A stretch of DNA of 64,000 nt from Diorhabda sublineata (GCF_026230105.1 NC_079482.1:15562001-15626000); one strand, 5' to 3'. Shown: positions 1 to 12,390, counted from the first letter of the stretch. Numbers and translations: made by a program. The notes: generated by a model not told the origin, from the letters alone.

Positions 1-117
1 AGAATAAGAAACGCCATTCAGTGTATTTCGAGAGTAGAAATTGAGACTGATGTTCAATCTACTCTTCAAAGAATAAACGCTTGTATCGAAAATGATGGGC
101 GACAATTTGAACATTGA
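1..117 (+). pseudogene. Tc1/mariner (DDE_3-type) transposase, C-terminal end
   Basis: Frame 1 is open from the first base to a TGA at 115-117. It reads as the tail of an insect Tc1/mariner-superfamily transposase. The opening RIRNAIQCI and the closing stretch RINACIENDGRQFEH match the usual end of this type (an R.R...C...NGGHFEH-like pattern). Only about 38 residues are inside the window; the DDE catalytic core would lie to the left. It is probably an old copy. A Tc1/mariner with the GRIGP motif near 61.5 kb may be the same broad type, but the two pieces do not overlap, so this cannot be tested here. Confidence 0.6.
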
Positions 118-2009
118 GGTCGTCACTAACGAGGTACCTTAAGTTATATTTCCATTTCACCACAATACATTGTCGTGATAATTCTCAAATATAGACTGAT
201 TAAAAAGGTGCACCAGACATTTTGTAGTATATCAATTCGCTGTAACTCTAACGTTTTATTTTCGCTAATCCTTACTTGTTACTTTTTTTCATTACTTGCT
301 TGATAAACAATAATCGTGTGGAAATATCATAATATGTTTTTGCACCTGGTATTATTTTGGAAATAACACTAGTATCATTGATGAACCTAGACGTAGATCA
401 AGTGTCTACTAATCTGAATACTATATAAAGCTTAACAAAAGATTGAACAATCTATATTCATAAAACTTACTCACCCGCCAGGTTTTGATTATCTTGCTTA
501 ATTGTTGTTTGTAACAAATCTTTTTTTCGAAGAAATTCGATATCCATTATTATTTCCCGCATGATTCTCACTTGCTCTGCCCTTTGGCGTTAAAGCCGCC
601 TGATCTTATGAAAGCCAACGTGCTGATCAATATAGTGCATAGAAAATTATTGCATGTCGCCGCTTCACATTATACAAGTATAATGGTTACCTTCAATAAA
701 AATTCCAAGAATAAAAATGAGTAATTATGACAGTTAACAAGAAAGAAGTGGCCAAAAAATCACATCCACAACAATAATTCTTCCTTGCTTTTGGAGTTTG
801 TTGCAAAAGAAAAGAGCACCTAAGCAATGGTGGGCTAGGTCCTGGCTTAATAGAACAAGAAAGACATAAGTTAGGCTATATAATTAGATGAGAAAAAATA
901 TAAAAATTATTTGAGAATGGATAAATGGATGGAGAATGAAAATAAATTATAAGATAACTAAGAAATCTTTGGCGAGAGACGTTATATCAGCAGAATCTCA
1001 TTTCCCCCATGATTTGTAAACTGCACGTAATAGAAATGACACCAAACTGATAATGTTGCAATTCCACGATCTTACATGAAACATTCAGCTGAACTTCATC
1101 TCATTTGCGCATGCTTTTGATCAAGAAATATTGCGACTTGTATTGCGAAAAAATAATGTCATGTAATTATTTAAAGTTTCTCGCCTTATTACTTGATGTC
1201 ATCAGGAGTATTTGTGACTATTATTATTTTTATTACACTTTATTTAACTTGCTGTATGAGATTGTATCTGTTCATCTATTTAGATGGAAGTTTTCACTAA
1301 CTTCCAATCAAACTATTGATTTTATATTTCCCATACTTTTTCTCTTTCTATATATCGTTCGCTAAAAACATTGGTGAAATATTTAATAATATTACGAGAA
1401 ATAATCAGTCGTTTTTATAGGAAGTTTAAATTTTTTTTGGATTTGCTCACATTATGTTGTGACCGTTTCTATATAAACAATTTCTAAAAAGCTTTCTTTG
1501 TTTTTTTCACGGAAAATTAGACATTTCCGAAAACCAAAGATTCAAATTCCTACGTTCCCAAATTATTTTTCCTTGTAAACCACTTTCAAAATACTTATTA
1601 CTAGTTTTAGTTGATACATTTACTTAATACCAACTCGTCAAACAACCAGATCTAGCTATGGAAATTCAAGTAAACTCCTGCTGTATAGCTTTCCGTGGAT
1701 CCCTAGTGGACTACCTGAACCACTTTGGCAATGACTGCTCTTAATTCAATTACATTAGATGTTCTATTGTAAATATTTGTTTTTATTTGTCTATTTTAAA
1801 ACTTAAGTAGGAGCCCTCGTATCCATCAAAATAGCGTATATAGGAAAGCTATATTGGAGAACTAGAATTTGGTAAGCTACTGATCACTTCATATGAGGTT
1901 AACAATAAAACAATTTGACGAAAAATCCTCGTTTAAGACTCTCAAAATTTCCAAAACCAATTCGTTGAACCTATTTTCGATCGAAATGAGAAAATGTCGC
2001 ACTGTTAAC
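118..2009. other. Gene-free AT-rich stretch
   Basis: I see no recognisable coding, RNA or repeat structure. The open frame at 1105-1365 (+) is rich in F, Y, L and I, as expected by chance in AT-rich DNA, and has no splice or family support. The first part after 117 is probably the 3' noncoding part of the left-edge transposon. Confidence 0.4.
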
Positions 2010-2065
2010 TATTGTCACTAACTCAACACTGACGAGCGTTTCGGTAACCAAGTTATCTTTTTCGA
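2010..2065 (-). repeat. PLE-associated noncoding repeat fragment
   Basis: On the minus strand this reads as a 'gataactt.gttaccgaaacgc.cgtcagtgt' pattern followed by a 'gagttagtga' stretch. The same pattern recurs near 57.89 kb (+), with weaker pieces near 6.03 kb, 30.15 kb and 35.98 kb. In insect genomes I associate a 'tatcgaaacgcgcgtcagtg' pattern with the noncoding ends of Penelope-like elements. The link to PLE is inference; the similarity between the copies is visible. Confidence 0.4.
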
Positions 2066-3119
2066 ATATCGATGAAAATCTGACCCAGTTTATCTACGTC
2101 TAATTGTACACAAGCTTTAACTTTTGCATTTTCACTTGGCTCAGATATTCGCCGCATCTAGATATCCCATATCTAGGTTTCATCCGTGATCACAAATAGT
2201 CGCGAGAAGCGAAAAAAGTCTTTATATTTAGAGAACGAGGTACTTATTTGGGAAGAAGCTCAAATCCATTTTCATGTTGAATGATGTACAAACTTTCATA
2301 TGATATTTTCTTCCAGTCTTACATCTCTTCAACTTTACTTATAATAATTTCACGTTTTCCGGTGTATTTTCCTCTTTCAAGATTTCAAGATTCTTAAGCT
2401 GTAACGGTGTTTCTGCGGCTTGGACTACAAAAAAAATTATGACTGTACATCACTTGGACAAGTTATCAAAATACATAATTCATAATTAAAAACAATGTTA
2501 AATCAACATATGCACTTCTTTATTTTGAAAAAAGTTAAAGACTTGATATAAAACTATAAAGAACAAACTATTTGTCAACTATAGTTCGAAGCACGCTACT
2601 CTGAGAAAAAATATGGGATGAAACAAGGAACCTGTGCCCATCAGACATGGTAGTGAACTAGCCTGTGTTCCCGATTACCTAAACTATGGAATATAGAATA
2701 ATATTCAGATTACTATGAATAGATTTGTGATTGAGGGAAAAAGAATATTTTCCGCTTCCCTCATGTTAATCATGCACCAAAATCTTGTTAACTTGGATTA
2801 CTGATAAAAAACACCGCATTCACAAAATTTCGTTTATAACATTATTTTATTTGAAACTCTTATTGCCTTTAGAATTTGTATTTTCATTTACTATTCTATA
2901 AACTGTAATGGACTGTACTTTGTAATACCTTCCTGTAATAACTTCAGTTCATACTTCTTCTTCGCATACATTACTTTCTTGGTAACTTCATTAACCTTTG
3001 CAAGATATAACTCTATGAACCTTTAGACCTCAAACTAACACAAACACATTCGCACGTGAGAAAGCCTGTCCCTCTAAGCATTCATCCCCGGTTAAATCAA
3101 CTAGCTTCCTCATCGCAGT
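2066..3119. other. Gene-free stretch
   Basis: No credible gene or repeat recognised. The minus strand around 2100-2200 contains short protein-like words between stop codons that could be a very old transposase, but not enough to name one. Confidence 0.3.
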
Positions 3120-3359
3120 TCACATGACTAATATTATCGGAGGTAGTCGTCTTGAGGGTTTTGTCTGATTTTTCCCTACCTCTCTACTTATTTTTTCTAA
3201 CTCTTCTATTATTTGTTTATTCGCGGCTTCTTCTGCTTCAGAGGTTTTTTTCTCCGTTTTCTTCACTTTTTCCTTTCTTCTGTTTCCTAATTGTTTACTT
3301 TCCCCCGTCATCCTCGATTCCAGATTTCTTTCCTCGTTACCGTCGTCTTTGACAACCAC
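3120..3359 (-). CDS. Charged, coiled-coil-like open frame, unidentified
   Basis: A 79-codon minus-strand frame rich in Lys, Glu and Arg, with a helical middle (around residues 35-60, ...EEAANKQIIEELEKI...) and a basic/proline end (RRLPPIIL). The template is strongly strand-biased: pyrimidines on +, purines on -. The composition and the closing Pro-Pro pattern could fit an ORF1/gag-like fragment of a non-LTR element, but no diagnostic zinc knuckles are visible. No splice sites or neighbours support a host gene. A chance product of a purine-rich tract is equally possible. Confidence 0.2.
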   Translation of the reverse strand: MVVKDDGNEERNLESRMTGESKQLGNRRKEKVKKTEKKTSEAEEAANKQIIEELEKISREVGKNQTKPSRRLPPIILVM

Positions 3360-5565
3360 CCCAAGACATACATAATTATGAACTTGTTCTTAGCTCGTTA
3401 CTTGCTCTTCGTTCAGTTGTATTGTCCTCTCATTACTTTTTTCCTTTGTTATGTGATATTTAATGATATCTGATTTCTTGCGAAATCGTCGTTTCAACTA
3501 TCTCCAGTTCCAAACTTTAATGACTTCCATTATCAAAAAATGCATAACAGTGCTTATCATAGGTTCTGTTGATATTAAAAGAAAGGTTTTGAATGGTACC
3601 ATGCTAAGAATTCACGAAACTAAAGGTGGCTATAGTTTTCAGTTTAGTTCTCTCGAATCAGAAAAAATGAAAAGTGGAGGAAAATATTGAAGGATTTGAA
3701 ATTGGATTTAAACTCTGGTATAATGCCTTTCAGTAGCTCTCTTATTATATAATTTTTAGGACATTTTCTTCTAAGAGACGAAAATTAATCTGCTGAAAAG
3801 TAATTGTTCCATCTTCCTTTATACCTTTCTTCAATCACTCTCTGATTTCTATTACTTCTTTAAAAATTACATAACTTTCAACAATCTTCCACATACGTCT
3901 CAACTATTTATTGATTTATTATTATTTTCTACAAAATGTTCGACCGCCAACACAAAACTTCAAGTTTTCCTTCCAGAATAAGTCACATCTACTATAATGT
4001 TTAAATATTTTATTAAGACATAGATTTGAGGGCCATCAGATATTTGCTTTGAACTCTTTATTTAGAACATTCACTTTCCTTGCCCAATCATTTGACTTTA
4101 TTCACTCATACCTCACTTTATAAGTAATAGAGGAGTTAAATACTTTCTCTACTCAACAATGGCCTATTTTAACAGTAATTTAGCATTCTCTATGAGGCCA
4201 CAGATTTAATGAACTTGCTTGCCTATATATAAATGAAACTAGATTATTCCTTGTGTGAACTTACAATTTAATCCGATTAAATATTTTCATATCCTCTTTT
4301 GAATTTATTGAATGAATAACAGCATCTATTCAATGGAATTGACATTGAAAAATAAACCTTTTTTTAGCTTAATTAATTTGTTGAACTCGAGAACTAGTAT
4401 CGGATGATTTATATTCATTTTGACTCATGTCTAGAAATATCTCCAAGTTATTAATAAATATCATCATGCCCAATATGGAGATGATAATCGTCCAATTTTT
4501 TGTTTTCTATGTACTATGGTAGTGTATTTCAGTCCCAATACATTTACTTTCGTTCCTATTCCTATGAATTTTGATCTCTATAGAGAAAGAAAACCACTAT
4601 GGGGCCGGATTTCCTCCTTCATATCCATATTAACTTTTAGATTGTACGGAATGTTTTGAATTTAGCCCATTATTTCTAATAGTACACGAGTCACTGTTGA
4701 AGGGAACCGACTTGTGTTACTTCAATTGAAACCCGTAATATTTACCAGCAATAGCCATATCATAATCATCAAAATTAATCTTGGGCTCCATCCAGAGATG
4801 ATGATTGAAATATAATTGAAATATTCAGTATCATTTCCTTGACAAAGTCAGTGGTATCTCGTAGCTTGTTGGTGGTCTTTGTGGTACATTAATGTTTCCA
4901 GAACAACATTAGAATCCACATTTAACAAGTTTAACAAAGTTTCTTATAAACCTCACATCAGCAAACTTATCCGAAAGTAATTGAACGTTCTTGACCTTAT
5001 CAAGTTACTAACTTTTCTAGCACCCATAACAAGATAACGAGCACTCCGTCCTACCATGAGAGACGGAATAAACTTCTAATATGAACTCAATCCAATCATT
5101 TGTTCATTCATTGAAAATAAAATAAGTTATAAAACCTACCCAAAACAAAGAATTTTTCAAGAAACTGAATACATTATTAGTTTATTCGCTGTGATCAGAT
5201 GCGATTTTGCTTCAACGTAAAACAAAATATCTCAGTTTTAGAGGGCATATTAAACATTTAAGCATAAAATAAAATTTTCTGATACATTGACTTGAGAAAA
5301 TTTACTCAACATTCGCTTCATATTCTAGAATATGACTGCCAATTCTTTCACCAACTCAAGCCACACGCTGATAACATTCGTTATGAACGTAACAAGCTCA
5401 AATTGCTCTTCATAAGAATCATTGTCTTCATATTAGATATGAGTTGCAAGAATGATATTAACTAAATCATCTTCATTCAGTCTCCATCAATCAAAATTTC
5501 CTCAATATCTGCCCGAGCAATATCTTCAAAACCAAAAAGCAAACATGTTCAACGCAATCAAAGCT
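3360..5565. other. Gene-free AT-rich stretch
   Basis: Nothing recognised. Short open frames (for example 3463-3690 on +) have no family motifs. Ordinary AT-rich intronic or intergenic sequence. Confidence 0.35.
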
Positions 5566-5785
5566 TGTTAATTCCTTCAAGCATAAGAAATCGGCGATGG
5601 GAATGGAGACACTACGTGGCCACAATTTCAGATGACAGGTTGGTAAAGATTGCAAAGGAAGAAAAGTCGAATACATCAAGACCACCTAGAAGATGGTATG
5701 AAAGCTGGTCATCATAATCCCAACTGCAGCTATGCAAACACTAAGTCCTAACGTACGATGAAGAAGAAGGAGATAAGATTTTGTT
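5566..5785 (+). pseudogene. LINE (RTE-like) 3' terminal fragment, possible
   Basis: One + frame reads RNRRWEWRHYVATISDDRL and then SRPPRRWYESW, resembling the C-terminal pattern of RTE-like non-LTR retrotransposons (W.GH.AR..D.R, then RGRP..RW.D). It is followed by a purine-rich 'gatgaagaagaaggag' tract such as these elements often end in. Frames are broken and the RT core is absent, so this would be a 5'-truncated dead insertion. The copy at 25.05-25.37 kb shows the same domain more clearly. Confidence 0.4.
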
Positions 5786-6027
5786 TCTTCAATGCTTGCT
5801 TAATAAAAATCGTAATGATATTCTATTTGTCCTGGAATGTGATGAGGAAGATGTATTCTTTGGTAAAAAAAAACAATTACCAATTTCCGTTTTTTGAATA
5901 GTGACTCATGTTTCACTATTAGTAATATACTAAACAAGTTCTTGATGCTTCATTAAAAAAAACATTTTCGTATTTGTTAATTATCAAAGGTTTTATCCTA
6001 AAGTCATCTTTAAGACACTATACACTA

Positions 6028-6080
6028 TCTTCACTACATCAACACTCACAATTAGACTGTCAGACTCTCAATAACTAATT
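6028..6080 (-). repeat. PLE-associated noncoding repeat fragment
   Basis: The 'actacatcaacactcacaatt' pattern is the reverse complement of the 'aattgtgagtgtt.atgtagt' word seen in similar form near 57.92 kb and 35.98 kb. I take it as another small fragment of the repeat family described at 2.01 kb. Confidence 0.35.
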
Positions 6081-6254
6081 CACCGTTTTCTATGACTTTC
6101 TTAGATCAACTGTTTCTCTCCGATATTGATCTTAAGTTATCGATGCATGGAACAAAATTGTGAAACATACCTTTGAGTTACCTAATATATAAATTTTATT
6201 TTCTCCTAAAATCTAACAAGCATAGAAAGGAAATGATATCTATTGTTTCAGCAA

Positions 6255-7120
6255 CTTTAATTTTTTCCCGTAGAGTAGTCAGTAATGTCGAATAGTAACC
6301 TCCAGTAATTTTTTAACCCTTATTCAAAAAATCAATCATGATTACTCCATGGCAATCCCAAAAAACTACAGCAAAAACTTTTCCAGCAGAATTTTGGATA
6401 CGAAACTTGTTAGGTCTTGGAGAACTAGAGTGTCGCCATTCCATCGATTGTTGCCTTGTTTCTGGATCGTAGAAATGTGCCCAAGTCTCATTCATAGTAA
6501 CAATTTGGTTTAAGAAGTCTACATAGTTTTCAAATCGAGCACAGATCGAACGCGATGCTTCTACCCTTGCAAGTTTTTGGTCAACATTCAAACATTTGGG
6601 GATTCATTTTGAAGCAATTTTTCTCATGTCCAAATTGACGTGAACTATATGATGGACGCGTTCTTATGAAATATTCAGTGCTTAAGATATCCGTTTTAGC
6701 CCAATACGACGGTCTGATAAAATCATGTAATGAACTGCATCGATATTTTCGGGGACCTATCGGTCATCATCTTCAATGGAAAATTTATCTCTTTTGAAAC
6801 TTTGAGTCCGATTTTACACGGTCGCATACGAAGGACATTGATCACCAACAGTATTAAGCATCTCTTTGTAAATTTGCTCACCTCTTAACCCCTTTAAATA
6901 CAGGTACTTGATGTTGGCTCGATACTCCAATTTTTCGATTTTAACAATTACGGTGAACATCTTTTTTCTTTTAATTTATTGCGCAACTCTGGTTTACTAT
7001 TTAGACGTAAAACTTTACACTGACACTTCTAATAAGTTATTGTACGTTGCTATGGTAACGCAATATTTTGTTTATGCATGGAACTGGCCTAGGCTAACTA
7101 GATATCAATACATCCTCGTA
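6255..7120 (-). pseudogene. Mariner transposase remnant with one terminal repeat
   Basis: A mariner copy reading leftward. The start codon is at 6960-6958 (MFTVIVKIEKLEYRANIKYL), followed by helix-turn-helix-like sequence with stops and frameshifts, then a clean block at 6591-6313 containing FLNQIVTMNETWAHFYDPET, WRHSSSPRPNKF and SAGKVFAVVFWD. The family normally has Asp in the (M/G)DETW motif; here it is Asn, so the first catalytic Asp is lost. Similarity continues to about 6255 (YYS.LL) and stops, removing the DNAxxH and PDLAPSD motifs. The right end carries a terminal repeat 'atacatcctcgta' at about 7108-7120, matching the right end of the copy at 23.7-24.5 kb. The protein pattern is mellifera/vertumnana-like. 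Dead. Confidence 0.85.
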
Positions 7121-7420
7121 GAGCTCGAAAGTTAGCCTATGGAACCTGTTAAAAGTTATTGGAAATTTATTGTGACGAATACAAAAACTGAAGATAGGGA
7201 AATTTGAATTACTTCAATGAGAGCTAATTATTTCCTATATTACTTTCGCAGTCGTTGGGATATCTCGTAGCAGATAAGCCAAAAGTTTCAGTTTTTTCCA
7301 ACACGTGGTACACGTATGTGGATGATACTTCTTCCAAATTTAATATGAATACAAATTACTAATGAACAACTTTATCCTGGGTTATAAATTCAAAAACCCT
7401 TGAAAACCATGCAAAAGATA

Positions 7421-7625
7421 GAATACTTTATTTATGAAGACCGGTAATAACGAAATTAGCTGTAATGCTTGTGTTGTTGAGAAAACTGGTATTATCCAGT
7501 TTAAAGGGCACCTACCTCATTTAAAGTATGCATGTAGAGAAAAGAGAGATATTGACGAGCATGCTAACAGTCATAATCATGCAGAGTATAAATTTTGTAG
7601 CATCTTCTATAAAAGTATCTAGAAA
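7421..7625 (+). pseudogene. Penelope-like element GIY-YIG endonuclease remnant
   Basis: The frame at 7434-7622 reads EISCNACVVEKTGI, then GHLPHLKY, then EHANSHNHAEYKF. This fits the PLE C-terminal GIY-YIG endonuclease pattern (Y.I.C..C...YIGQT...R..EHLAHLKY...S.IAEHA...H). The YIGQT core is eroded here, while the better copy at 30.66 kb retains IGQTRR. It is a small isolated piece of a PLE with no reverse transcriptase visible next to it. Confidence 0.55.
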
Positions 7626-8732
7626 TAGATTGTGATGCAGTTGAAAATATAAAATTGGTAGATATTCAAACAGAGACAATGACATACATCAGTAAACGTC
7701 ATTGCTTTTAGATTAGAATATTATTTTTATGCCCCAAGTAGGTTCATTGGCAACAAAATTTATTCTGTATAGGTAGTTCAGCTTAGTAAATGATCATGAG
7801 TTTGTGTGATTGGGTAAATAGTGTGTTCATTATGAATGAAGGTTCCAGAAACTTCAGTTTTCAAATTATTCAATAGACAAGAGTATATTTCATAATTTTG
7901 CGCAGCTCTCATCAAAACTTGTAACTAGGTAATTTGGGAAAGCATTTTTTGATGACTTGCGATAAACGAATCTTTTTATCCATTTGATTCTAAGAATATT
8001 TTTAAATAACGGCTTGGCTGTTTTTTAATATGAACGCTGCTTGCCAAGAAAACCAAATAATATCCAAAGATTTGATTCGCGTTCTGTAGTTGATTTCATG
8101 GTATACATATGACGCAGGTAGTGACATCTATATATTCTTATTCAGGAACGACTCTATATCAAATGTTGAAGTAATTATGCTAGAAATGTCTGTTCCAGTA
8201 ACAATCCTCTTCGATCTTCTACAATTCATGTCATGTATCTTACTGGGAGTATACTAAGACCTACTGCTGCCATTAATTATATTTCATTTATATAGGCATG
8301 AGCTATCAGTTCTGAATAATCCTGTTGAATGGAATTGACAATAATAAAATAAAAGTATCTCACACACTCGTTATTTGCTTTTATCATTTTTCAGTTTTAT
8401 TTAACAGGTTTTAATGTTCATCCATTGATTAAAGCTTTTAAAATAATATATGAGTTTTGAAATGCTTTGCTTCAATTAGAACTGACTCTAAACTGTTTAT
8501 GAAAATTTGATAATCAATTAATTCTAGTTATATTCTGAAATATTCGTGTGAAATTTAATTTTATATTACTGTCAAAGTGTAGTTTTAATAACGATAAATG
8601 TTCTTTATGAATTATTTGGTTCTAAATGAATCTAACGTCAATGGAGTTTCCAAGTATTTTGTCATTGAATAAATGTCTGAAATTAAGTTAAAATGTTTAG
8701 CATTAGCCATATAAAACATATTTTCTTTTCAT
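7626..8732. other. Gene-free AT-rich stretch
   Basis: Nothing recognised beyond possible degraded 3' sequence of the PLE remnant. Confidence 0.3.
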
Positions 8733-9006
8733 AGTCTATCATCAAGATTGAAAATCCTATTTTTGCTGCTCCAACTACGAATATCCTAGAAAACTCACAA
8801 TATTTACAAGGGACGGAAAACTGTATTGTGTTTTGGCTGACTGGCTATTTAACATTAACGGGTATGGTTCATTAGACAAATTTATTATCAAGAGTCTTAA
8901 TGTAGGGACGCCATCTGATGTTTTGCACAAGCCTAACTTTTTGCTTACTTTCCCCGATGAATCAGAAAAGGGAAAAAAATTAAGATATAGCTCCTTATTT
9001 AAATAA
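8733..9006 (+). CDS. Unidentified protein-like open frame without Met
   Basis: From about 8752 to a TAA at 9004-9006 one frame stays open for roughly 84 codons with a balanced, globular-looking composition (YPRKLTIFTRDGKLYCVLAD, then GSLDKFIIKSLN, then KPNFLLTFPDESEKGKK). It has no initiating Met. A possible splice acceptor (pyrimidine run, 'catag') sits at 8732, but the frame is closed by a TGA at 8749-8751 just inside it. An alternative frame from the acceptor is open to about 8870. Either a frameshifted remnant or a chance frame. I do not recognise the family. Confidence 0.25.
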
Positions 9007-10605
9007 AAAAATACAAATATGACCCATTTAGAATTTACGGAAATACAATGGTTAATTATTTTATATATAAAATTAAATTATTCCTTCATATTTTAATAAT
9101 TTATACAATCAACTTATTATAGTCTATGACAACAGCGACAAAAATAATCTCAAAAAGCTAACATTTTCGTAATTTTGTGTGGGATGCTTATCCTATATGA
9201 CAGGATACAAGTTGTTTCTAAGCCGTTACAACGCCTTTCGAATCGAATATTTATTCTATTGACGCTATATGGAGGAAAGGGAATCCTTTTTTTTAATCTT
9301 TCACAACGGTTGTCGAGTCGAATTCTCTATTAAATCTACACTAAGACAACGATATTGAACATAGAAAAAATTCTATACTTGTCTTGGATTACCCCTTTCA
9401 CAATAATTTTTACTGAGTTAATGTCCTTGACTTGTATATAGGGTTCACTATAAGTATGATCCATAATATCTATTTATCTAATAAGTTTTAACTTTTATTC
9501 AGAGTTGCCTATGGAAAATGAACGGATTATAATAATACTCATCGATTTCTTTTCAGTCAACGTAAACAATTCTATGAAAGAATATCCATGGTTCGAAGTG
9601 CATCACAATTTTATCCCAACAAATGTTTATCTGGCATAAAAAACTTAATCAGTTTATGAAATTATATTTTCAGTGCTGGTACTACCACAAAAATATCATT
9701 TTACATAAACAGCCGCCCGTGTTCAAGTTGACACAGTTGACCTCTAAGCAGTGATTGAACCTTATTTGCCATGTATTCTCATGTAATTAATCATTGTTAA
9801 CTCATATCCAATTTTGTCGCTGGACATTCCACACTTCAATCGTGGCATACGCGATTTTCCGTGAGGACGGACTTTGAAAATTTGTCCGGTCGTAAATGGC
9901 TATCAAATGAATTCAGCATTTTGTAATCAAGAGAATTATAAACATTATCCAGCATCTAGCACAGAAAATTTGTTTCCACAGCTGCTATTAACTATCGATC
10001 GACGGATATCATGTTCCAAGTATCAGAAGGAAGCGGGAGGTCGATCTGGCGATTAGTGAGAATGTTGTAACTGTTCGTTATTCTTTTATTTTTCTGAACA
10101 GTGGAAAGTTGCACTCTGCTAATGAAAAATTATTATTTCTTGTGTAAACTAGAACTTTTCACTAATTTTCCACATCTCGTTAGTCATAAGATTACCACAA
10201 CAGTCTGCATTCATTTTATTACTAAATAGTTTACAAGCAAAAATCATTTTCATTCAAGGTAGATTTCAATTTTATCTGTAGGTGTAACTTCCAAATATTG
10301 TTGAGAAACTCACATATGAATGTGTTTTAGACGTTCTTCACACGTATCTTCCTTAAGACCAGTAGAATCTCTTTCAAATGCAAGAGCTAATCTTTCTACT
10401 CTCGAAATTCCAGAATTGATTTTTTTTCTCCAATCCACATCTTTCATCCACTGATCTACATAACTTCATACGTGTGATATAGTATGACTTTGATACAAGA
10501 AAATTAACGAATCTTAATTTTTATTCAACGACATAAGTGTATTTTTTGAGAAAATACTGCTCATGCAATTAATATAATGAACTAACCCGACAGACGCCTT
10601 AACGA
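9007..10605. other. Gene-free AT-rich stretch
   Basis: No gene recognised. The open frame at 9874-10056 (+) has no family motifs. Confidence 0.3.
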
Positions 10606-10828
10606 TGAGTATTGAATTCGAATTTGCTCTGGAATCTATCGGTGAAGCCGTTCAAGTTAACCAAAAACCATATATAAAAATTTTTTTTTTTTCATTTTTC
10701 AAAATCTACCAGTCCGAAACGGTCAAAATTGTATTCAAAATCTAATTTTTAATTTTGTCAAGACCTTTCGAATAGCGTTAACCACGAGAAAATCGGTCAA
10801 GTCGTTCAGAAGTTGTGAGACACACACA

Positions 10829-10884
<56 letters not shown>
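10606..10884 (+). repeat. Interspersed repeat with (AC)n 3' tail
   Basis: A block of unusual, non-AT-random sequence (words such as 'ggtgaagccgttcaagtt', 'gaaacggtcaaaat', 'aagacctttcgaatagcg') running into a 64-bp CA microsatellite at 10821-10884. The layout, unique-looking body plus simple-repeat tail, is what a 3' end of a LINE or SINE looks like. Only one copy is seen in the window, so the family is inference. Confidence 0.4.
10821..10884. repeat. (CA)n microsatellite
   Basis: About 32 CA units with one early AA interruption near 10830. Forms the tail of the interspersed repeat to its left. A minus-strand frame of Val-Cys repeats over it is an artefact. Confidence 0.95.
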
Positions 10885-10885
<1 letters not shown>

Positions 10886-11059
10886 TTGGTGTTGGCAATA
10901 AAGAACCTATTAACTGATATTTTTCACACTGAAAGTTGGCATAAAATTTTCTTGGAAAATTTTTGTTGAACCAAATGATGTCATTTGAAAACAATTATAG
11001 TATTGCTGAATGTGAGTCAGAAAATGTTTAAAATTTGGTCTATTTCCGGAAACCAATTA

Positions 11060-12354
11060 ATGTAATTGTTGTGGTGGCGATACCAATGGCGTCACGCTCT
11101 AGCCTTAGCAGCCATCCCTCCACTGGCACAACTTTTTGCGATTTTTCTGAGGCTTCTGATTGTGATGATCATAATATTTTAATTAACAAATTGCGGTTGG
11201 TTTAAGTCATACCTTACCAACATAAGTCAGCTTGTAATAGTTGATACAACGATCTCTTCTTGCAAGCCAATAGAATGTGGATTACCCTAAGGCTAAGTAC
11301 TAGGTCCCTTTTTTTGTTTCTTCTGCTAACAAACGACATCGCCTATCTAGACATCAGTGGTAACATGTGTCTATTTGCAGACGACGCTAGTTCTCTTGGA
11401 GCACGGCACTTCATAGGACCATATCTAGTGACCTATTAACTTCAAATCATGATTCGATTCCAATCTTCTCTGTCTCGTTTCTAAAACTAAAGTTTCATCA
11501 TATGAAAAAACATTGCCTTTTTTATTGAATAACACCACCATTGACGTCGTTGAATCTGACAAATTATTAGGGCTTGATGTGGACAATTCCTTGAAATGGG
11601 ATTTACATATTGCCGCTTTATCTAAAAAATTAAGTTCCTTCTGTCTTGAACTGAGATAGGTTCACAATGAACTGAACATATGCATCTCCTTAACAGTTTA
11701 TCATGTCCTTATTGAGTCGCCGATATGCCCTTATCTTAGGGGTACGTGTGGTGCGACTCAATTTCAACTTCAAACTACAAAAAGGAGCTGTTAGTTATTT
11801 ACTGGGTCTAAATAGCAGGGCTCACTGCAGGGACTTTTTTAAAAGATTGAAAATTTTTACTCTTTCTTCCTTATTGACCTTTGGATTTGTTTGCCTAATT
11901 CGTAAGGAAATTCAGAAAAGTCGTTGCTTGGCTATTTACTTAGGAACACAGAGCACGACCTTCACTTACCTACTCCAGCATCAGCATTAGTTAAGGGATC
12001 AATAGTTTACAAAGCAAAAAAATGGACATTCATTTGCCAATTGAAATAAAATCGATATCATCTTTTACCGCATTCCGCAATAATTTGAGGGCATATTTAC
12101 TGGAAAGTGCCTTCTACTCTAAATACGAATATTCTGATAATATTTAATTCCATGTTGCATACTGGTTTACTATGTACTTATATACTAATTATTACCTATT
12201 ACTATCACTTATGATTTTATTATTCATTGTGGTTCTCCCCTGTATATTGAAACTTTATTTCATTTGTATCTTTATGCAGTTATTTCTATGTTTGTTTTTT
12301 GATGTTTAGAAGCGTTTGTCAACATATTGTAACAATTTACTACAATAAAGCATT

Positions 12355-12389
<35 letters not shown>

Positions 12390-12390
12390 T
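11060..12390 (+). pseudogene. Non-LTR retrotransposon (jockey/CR1-like), RT C-terminal part
   Basis: Scattered + frames give the later half of a LINE reverse transcriptase: VLGPFLFLLLTNDIAYLD followed by MCLFADDAS (catalytic FADD) near 11310-11400; then the thumb-like LLGLDVDNSLKWDLHIAAL and SKKLSSF near 11560-11655; then VYHVLIESPICPYL and RAHCRDFFKRLKIFT to about 11860. The frame is broken several times. The 3' end has an 'aataaa' at about 12342 and a (TC)n tract at 12354-12390 in the tail position. Endonuclease and early RT motifs are missing, so this is a 5'-truncated insertion. The clade is estimated from motif style only. Confidence 0.8.

Noticed and set aside
1105..1365. 86-codon + frame, hydrophobic
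   Set aside because: F/Y/L/I-rich as expected from AT-rich DNA; no signal or family motif, no splice context.
1980..2400. Degenerate mariner on the minus strand
   Set aside because: Only short words between stops (ITDET, MRRISEPSENAK); not enough to separate from chance.
10806..10994. Frame with Val-Cys repeats
   Set aside because: Product of the (CA)n microsatellite.
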